DNA of 64,000 nucleotides from NCBI GenBank assembly GCA_027625915.1, contig JANTQA010000047.1, positions 20,522,001-20,586,000 on the forward strand. The letters are read 5' to 3'. The stretch is from Anaeramoeba flamelloides. Its lineage: Eukaryota; Metamonada; Anaeramoebidae. A program made the position numbers and the translations under genes. Below, in pieces: positions 58,049-64,000 of the stretch (position 1 is its first letter; every line of letters begins with the position of its first letter). Below the pieces are notes generated by a model. The model had not been told where the DNA came from. It saw only the letters and a list, made by a program, of their open reading frames with translations, and ran no database searches.

Positions 58049-59109
58049 CGGCTGTAAGAGGATCTTTGATCTCTCCCTTCAATCAATAAAAAAAAATCTC
58101 ACAATATTTAAATTCAGCGAGATCTAAGAAGGAAAAAATGAATTTTTTTTTACTAAAAATTTTTCAGCTTCGTTTCTGTGATTTCTCTGATTTCTGTGAT
58201 ATCTCGAAATGAAAAAGAAGGTTGCGAAAAATCGACTTTTTGAGAAAATTTCACTTGAAAACAATTTTTAGAAACTTTACACATTGTGGGCCATTTTCTA
58301 TATTTTTTTTTTTTTTGGATTGTGAGTTGGGTTGATAGGGTTCAAAAAATTGTTTTTAAAATATCAATAAGGATAAAATTGAAAATTTTGGATGAATATG
58401 AATATATCTTTGTTATTTTAAAACAAAGATCTTTTTCAATAATGACACTGGTTTGGGTTGGTATTGATTAAATCCACCAAAATTCCCATTTCTCAAAAAT
58501 TAGAAAGATAATTTTTTCTTGACTAACACAAGATTTTGTTTTTTAAAAAATAACTGAATTAAATTTTTACAATTTTTATTCTCCCAAAAGATCCTTTGAA
58601 TGAAAGATTCTTCAAAACACTTTACTACACTCAGCTTCAACCCAATTTCTCTTGATAAAATCAATTGTGTTTTGAGAGAAAACGATCCAAACAAAATTAA
58701 TTTTATCAAAAAGGCACTAAAAATGTCAAGTACGTTTGGCATGGATCATGTTGTTCCACAAACAATTTGAGGAGACATTCTCCTCTTAGTCATGGCTAGG
58801 AGATTTTATTCAATGAAAAAACAAAAAGAACCAAAAAAAAATAAGACAAAACCACACTGCCTTTGTAATAATTAATACAGTCGTTCCAGCCCTACAGTGA
58901 AAATTTATAAGACCCTTAAATTGATTTTCTATTCTGAAATTTTATTATGTATAAAAAACCGCAAAAGGGTTATTAAAGCTCATTATAAACTGTAATATTT
59001 TATAATACAAGATTTAAAAAATAAGTTATCCATTTTTTTGGTTTTGGTTCCTTTGGTTCCTTTGGTTTTGGGAATTGACAAACAAATTCATTAAAATAAT
59101 TTGTATTAA

Positions 59110-61639
59110 GGGACTAGTCTATATTAAATTTTTTTAGGTAAATTTAATAGAGATTTAGAATTTTTTTTGCCAATTACTTAGATTTCAAATCAAAGTGAAA
59201 AACTTCTTAATATAGTAATGAAATCTTGATAAATGACATTCATTAAATTTAGTTATTGTTTTTATAGAAATAAAAAATTTTTGCTTTTTTTCACTTTTTT
59301 GAAAGTTGCTTTTTTTCAACTTTTTGCAAAAATTCAAAAAATAAAAAAAAAAATATGAGCAAGAAAGCAAAACCTTGTTATGTTTGTGGAAGACATACTA
59401 AAAAAGAGTTTGAAAAATAAACCTGAAAAGGTTTTTTTTGGATTTGCATGAAAAAACAGTTTGATTCGAAAAAAATATACAATATATGCTTTACTCTTGA
59501 TAAAAGATTTTCTGAGAACATGAATTTTTTTCTAAAATCTTCTTTTTCTAAAAATCTTCTAAAAATTTTTTATTGAAGAAAACAAGAGGTAAATGTTTTT
59601 AGAAGATATTTTGGGTTTTAAAAACTTTTATTTTTAAAAAATGAAGAATTTGTGATTGAATTTCTAAAAAGTAAGGAATTCTTGAAAAACTTTCCAGAAT
59701 TATTATTAAATTTAGAAACTTTAAACTGATAAAATTGTTTAGAAACTGTAATTAATGATATTTCTTGAAAAATAAAAAGGAAAATAACTACATTCATCTT
59801 GAACATAAAAATTTTTGAAAGATCAAACTCAAAGATAAATTATTTAGATGTAAATTCACTATAAGATGGTTCCCCTTTGAGAATTGTGTCATTTGTTGAT
59901 TATTTTCATTCTTCTATTTCCGAGTTGCTTTTATTTTTTTATCAAGAAGTAAAAATTTGTTTCTTGTGTTTTACAATTCAAGTTCAGAACAGGGTGTTGT
60001 AAATAACCAATGTTGTCAAACTTTAACGGATTACTAAAATTTAAGTAAATTTTTTTCTGATTTGAGACTTGGAAAACAGCAAAACCTACAGACAAACTTG
60101 GTTTGTATTGAAAAGGGGGCTTTTGAGATTAGGTTTAGAATTAATGCAAATGGTTTCAAAAAAAATTTATACTTTTGTTACTAAAAAATTTCGTCATAAT
60201 TACAAATTTTGTAAAATTAAATTCTTTTTTTTTGTTAAAAAATTCACTGGATATTTCAAGATCCACTTAATACGTATTTAAAATTTCGCAAATAGCCCTA
60301 TTCCTTGATTCTGTGTTTTTTTTTCATCCAATTTGTTTATTTTGTTTATTGAGACAGTTAAACAATATTTTTTTCATGACTTAAATTTTTGTAATAAGTT
60401 AAAGTTAAAAATAGGTTATTTCTATCCACTGAATACTTTTAGGCAAATCATTTACTGGTGTTTGAATTATAAATGGGAAAATTTTTGGAACCTTTCCCAT
60501 TTATCTTTCATAAATCGAGTTTTCAAATAAGTAGGCTGTAATTTAAAAACTCTATTTGAAAAAGGAAATTAAAAATGAAGTGATTTTTTTTCCTATTTAA
60601 AATTCAATATCCATTATTTTTTTCTTTTTTTTCAACACACACTTTAACTTCAATTTGGAAAGAAATTGATTTTATTAAGAGTAGTATACTTCTGAATTAG
60701 GTTACTGGTTTGGAATTTCTGATCATTCAAAATTGGTTCTCAAAATCTTATAATTTTCAAAAAAAGTAAAAATCAATACAAATTTGATAATTTGAAAAAA
60801 ATTGAATAACTTGAACTTAAAAACTTTCCTCGTTGGTATGTGAGTATTTTTTTGTTTACTAGAATTTTAAATTTAAACCAAATCCATTCTGACAACAGTA
60901 ATTGTTGAAAAATAATTTTGGAAAAAAATTGACAATATTTTTTTACAAAAATCCAATCTGAAATTCTTTAATTTATCATATTTAAAGTTTAAAAAACCCA
61001 AAAAACCTTTTAAAAGCATTTATCTCTTGTATTCTACAATAAAAATTTTTTAGAAGATTTTTAGATTTAGAAGATTTTAGAAAATTTTATTTTTACTCGA
61101 TTTTCTTTCTTTTCTTGTAACATTCTTTTTTTTCATGAATCTACTTTTTGAGTTTACATTCTTTTGTTTTTGTTGAATTTGAAGTTTTTTTAAGTGTTCC
61201 CAAATTATTATTCCAAAAGTTTTTGTCAGAGTCAAAAAAAATCCAAAGAAAAGAATAAGAACTATTTTTTTAAAAAGTAATTATTGATAAAACAAATTGA
61301 GTTCTTTATAGAGTCAATTTGGATGAACATAAGTGAAAGAGAAAATATTCACTGATTTTAAATTATTTTTCCGTTTTTTAAAATGAGAATAAATATTATT
61401 TTTGAGAAAATAATTAAATCCAAAATTAATCAAAAAATTCTCATCTGTTAAAGATCTTTTTTCAAAAAAAAATTTTAAAAGTCACTTTTTTTGACTGAAT
61501 TGTAAAATTTTAAAAAAGCAAGAACTAAAAGTTCTAACATTGAAAAAACCTGTCTATTTTCAATTTTAAACATATTTCAGGATAAGGATTTCTTATTTAG
61601 TTATTGGTCAAAAAAAAAAAATTAATAGAGACTAGTCCC
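59110..61639. mobile_element. TTAA-flanked element family GGGACTAGTC, copy 3, split by an 8-bp-TSD insertion
   Basis: TTAA on both sides, GGGACTAGTCTATATTAA and (reverse complement) GGGACTAGTCTCTATTAA. Without the internal insertion its length would match the ~940-bp copies. Confidence 0.85.
59514..61098. mobile_element. 1.6-kb element with 8-bp duplication (hAT-like)
   Basis: Splits the element 59110-61639 at gattttct, which is present at 59506-59513 and again at 61099-61106. Ends are inverted: gagaacatgaatttttttc.. taaaatcttct and (reverse complement) gagtaaaaataaaattttc.. taaaatcttct, with a second shared word tctaaaaatcttctaaaa. An 8-bp duplication is typical of hAT. Two small ORFs inside (60069-60281, 60333-60530) carry no recognisable transposase. 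Confidence 0.75.
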
Positions 61640-61820
61640 TTAACCTGGATCTTCAATTTCCAAAATTGTTAAAATCCAGCTTTTTACATTTAAAAAAAAA
61701 GATCGAAAAATACAATCAAAATTCCATGTGATTTCCGTGATTTCTGTGATTTCAATTCTTGAGAAATTTTAATTTTTGTCTTGGTTTTTACAAAAAAAAA
61801 TATAACTCGAATGAAGTAAG

Positions 61821-62201
61821 ACACAAGAGTAAATATGAATGTTGTAAAAAATAGAGTTTTTACAATTTTAGAGATAAATAAAGAGTTCCATTCATTTATC
61901 CAAATTTTGGTAATAGTAAATATAATATCTGATTATCTTAATAGACTTATAACAATTTTAATCTAAAAATCATTTGGCAAATATCAATCGTTTAATTTTT
62001 CAAAAAAATCATTTTTCAAACACAAGTATTGGTGTTTGCTAACCAAACGATTTTATATTGAAAATCCCTTTGAGATCAAAAATCAAAACGGAGGTTTAGG
62101 TTTACTATTACCAAAATTTGGATAAAATACATGGAATTGTTTATTTATCTTTAAAATTATAAAAACTCTATTTTTTACAACATTCCTTATTTACACTTTT
62201 G
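61821..62201. mobile_element. Foldback TIR element, family tgttgtaaaaaatag, copy 3
   Basis: About 380 bp; left acacaagagtaaatatgaat, right the inverse of aaaagtgtaaataagg; best preserved interior (gataaataaagagttcc, accaaaatttggataaaa). Confidence 0.75.
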
Positions 62202-62462
62202 GAGAAGTCGAAATTTTGATCTTATCATAGAAATTGGATTTTGTATTTCAAAAAACACAGCTTTATAAAAGAAAACCAATTTCTATGTCTTATAAATTTT
62301 CACAGTAGGGAATGGAACGAAATAATGGTTGGTGGATACAATGTAACAATTCAAAGTAACCCAAGGATCAAAAATCATTGATAATATGATCATTTAGCTT
62401 GAAAGTTGTTTATTGAAAAAGTGTTTTTAATTTGTTCAAAAACTGTGATTATTTTTTTTTTT

Positions 62463-62588
62463 TTCATTTTCAAGTTCCTTAACAAGGTGTTCGAGTTTAG
62501 GTATCTCAAAATTTCTTTTTAATTTTTCATAAAAAAAAATTACCATAAAATGATTTTTTGATCCAAATTGGAGAATATTTCCAAGATC
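62463..62588. repeat. Inverted repeat arm left of RCC1 exon 1
   Basis: About 125 bp, inverse of 63608-63728 (ccaatttggatcaaaaaatc, acctaaactcgaacacctt). The pair encloses RCC1-BTB exon 1. Confidence 0.8.
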
Positions 62589-62684
62589 ACGACTTTGTGT
62601 TTTTAATCAGATTGGAACAAAAGGTTTTGAGACAAATTGAACAATTGCAGACGTAGTCCTTAATAACAACCAGTTTCCCAAAGT

Positions 62685-62715
<31 letters not shown>

Positions 62716-62755
62716 TGAAAAAAAGAAAGAAAGATTGAAAAAACAATTAATTTAC

Positions 62756-63278
62756 CAGTATTGTGTCCATTTCCGTATAAAATGTTTTTATAAGAAAGAA
62801 AATAATTGTTCACAGCAGTGCAACAAATTTTTTTAATTTTGATTTGCTTTTTAACAAACCAATCGCATAAAAAAGCCTTCTTTTCTTCAATCTCTGATCT
62901 GTTTTCTAAAGGCAGTAACCCAAACCGGTTGTCAGTTCCGACCGAATAGACCAATCCTGATTTCATCAAAAATAGACCATTAAAATAATTGTGATCGATG
63001 TCAACGATTTGATCATCCTTGTTCTCTTGTTCGAATTCGATTTTGTAATTGTTGTGGTTTTTCGCTAGATCTGTATGCCTTATTCTGAACAATTGCCTTT
63101 CTTGATTTAAAATGAAGACGTGACGTTCTCCTCCACAAATTTGGGAAATATTCTTAGGCTTGGTTATTGGTGTTAGTTTGTACATTGTAAATATATTTTC
63201 ATTTAAATATAAATTTTTTTTTCCATAATAAAAGCAATTTGTTTGTGTTTGTGTTTGATTGTTTTTTTGTTTTTGCAT
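62756..63278 (-). CDS. RCC1-repeat / BTB protein, exon 1 (N-terminal 174 residues)
   Basis: Minus-strand frame starting at the ATG at 63278 (an in-frame ATG at 63347 would add 23 residues). It reads FYYGKKNLY, ICGGERHVFILNQERQLF, GLVYSVGTDNRFGLL and ILYGNGHNTG, a run of diverged RCC1 blades typical of the start of RCC1-BTB proteins. The RCC1 pattern breaks off at GGTAAATTAATT, a good splice donor, after which the frame turns into poly-Phe. The donor phase matches the acceptor at 57201, so I propose one gene with exon 2 at 55969-57200. The exon is enclosed by ~125-bp inverted repeats, so a captured or duplicated gene fragment is the main alternative. Confidence 0.7.
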
Positions 63279-63607
63279 TTTGCCAGAGAAGCTTGAAAAA
63301 TAGAAGTTTTCAAAATTATTGCAAGGTTTGAAAAAATATTTTATCAAAAAAATGTTATTGACTCAAATTCCAAATTTAAAATACAGTAAAAGATATCTAA
63401 CGAGGTTCTTCCATAAAGAAAAATTACAGATAGGGAAAACTTGTTTCAAAAATAAATTTTACAAGTTTATTTGAGCCAATAAGTTATCCTTCATGCAAAA
63501 CAATTTTAAATCTCGGAATAGTTTATAAATACTTAAGGAGGACATTTTTTATTTACTGTTTTGTATAGAAAGCTTTTGGTTTAATTCCATTTGAATCGTG
63601 AAGTTAG

Positions 63608-63728
63608 GATCTTCAAAATATTCACCAATTTGGATCAAAAAATCATTTTATCTCATTTTTTTATGAAAAATTCAAGAAAAATTGAGATACCTAAACTCGA
63701 ACACCTTGTTAAGGAAGTTGAAAATGAT
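63608..63728. repeat. Inverted repeat arm right of RCC1 exon 1
   Basis: Plus-strand partner of 62463-62588 with a few substitutions and one small gap. The shared stretch reads as IPKLEHLVKE in one frame of both arms. Confidence 0.8.
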
Positions 63729-64000
63729 AAAATAAAATATATTCTCAATTTTTGTAATTAAAAGAAACGTCTCAACAAACGTCTTTAAGGATTCTCCGAA
63801 TTTCATGATCTGTGAATACTTGTTTGATGTGTAAAATCATAATTATTAGCCTAAAATTAGATTGTAAAAATAGATCTTGTTAACCGTGAAAAATATGGTT
63901 GTTTTAAAAAAAAAGTGAGCAAGAAAAACCTATTTCTTGTTCAATTTTAACACCTTTGTCATAATTTACCCCAGCTCTCTCCAACACTTCTTCAAAATTA
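63729..64000. other. Right edge of the window, no feature seen
   Basis: AT-rich; the last bases (ccccagctctctccaacac) look more coding-like but are too short to judge. Confidence 0.3.

Larger units (their letters stand above)
58878..62322. mobile_element. 3.4-kb TIR element CAGTCGTTCC containing nested insertions
   Basis: Left end after TA: CAGTCGTTCCAGCCCTACAG then tgaaaatttataagac. Right end (62270-62322) is the inverse: cgttccattccctactg and tgaaaatttataagac. The outermost bases on the right are degenerate. The termini resemble the CAGCCGTTCC foldbacks. Most of its length is other elements inserted into it. Confidence 0.65.
57201..62755 (-). other. Proposed 5.55-kb intron of the RCC1-BTB gene
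   Basis: Donor GTAAAT at 62755 and acceptor AAAG at 57201 (minus strand) join in phase 1 across an RCC1 repeat. Inside are a hairpin (57972-58048), a 3.4-kb TIR element (58878-62322) and three further elements nested in it. A conventional short intron after the same donor leads to no RCC1-like exon. Confidence 0.5.

Noticed and set aside
60069-60530. Small ORFs inside the 8-bp-duplication element as transposase
   Set aside because: No hAT dimerisation or catalytic motif is readable; too short.
1-64000. LTR retroelements, Polintons or other virus-derived elements
   Set aside because: No LTR pairs, capsid, integrase or viral polymerase pattern was found; the only reverse transcriptase is LINE-type.

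Overview
The window is very AT-rich eukaryotic nuclear DNA with long poly-T/poly-A tracts, few genes and many short transposon-like repeats. The gene repertoire is a 28-residue leucine-rich-repeat protein with a BTB-like tail, an RCC1-repeat/BTB protein of the 'IPVHKYILYARSGLFREMF' type, a bacterial-type alpha-2-macroglobulin (A2M) fused to actin, and an unrecognised four-helix membrane protein. Together these suggest a free-living amoeboid protist. The RCC1-BTB style points to Anaeramoebae, but that is an inference from recalled protein style, not a search. All reading frames use the standard code.

Layout. 1-1110: degraded LINE on the minus strand, cut by the window edge. 2070-5207: LRR/ankyrin-like/BTB-like gene. 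5.2-15.4 kb: no gene, a mosaic of terminal-inverted-repeat (TIR) elements and older repeats. 15.4-21.95 kb and 31.6-41.8 kb: two copies (A and B) of one segmental duplication. Copy B has an intact membrane-protein gene (31859-32917); copy A is broken or re-spliced (15684-16966). Each copy carries insertions absent from the other, so the pair gives insertion-site evidence for several element families. 22-31.6 kb: more repeats, no recognisable gene. 43699-49308: the A2M-actin gene, intronless, 1869 residues. 49.4-55.9 kb: repeats, including a tandem and inverted array. 55969-63278 (minus): an RCC1-BTB gene whose two exons appear to be separated by a 5.55-kb intron filled with nested transposons.

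The most unusual locus is the A2M-actin gene. The bait-region position of an A2M is occupied by nearly a whole actin that is circularly permuted: residues after the D-loop come first, then a Lys/Glu linker, then the actin N-terminus up to the D-loop. The actin phosphate-binding loops are degenerate. The protein has no signal peptide and starts with a myristoylation-like MGNSYS. Together this suggests an intracellular, membrane-tethered thioester protein that uses an actin D-loop as protease bait; that function is inference.

Mobile DNA. By flanks and termini I see at least three TTAA-flanked (piggyBac-like) non-autonomous families, several TA-flanked (Tc1/mariner-like) families, one 8-bp-duplication (hAT-like) insertion, foldback elements and older dispersed repeats. 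No transposase ORF is recognisable, and no LTR or virus-derived element was seen.
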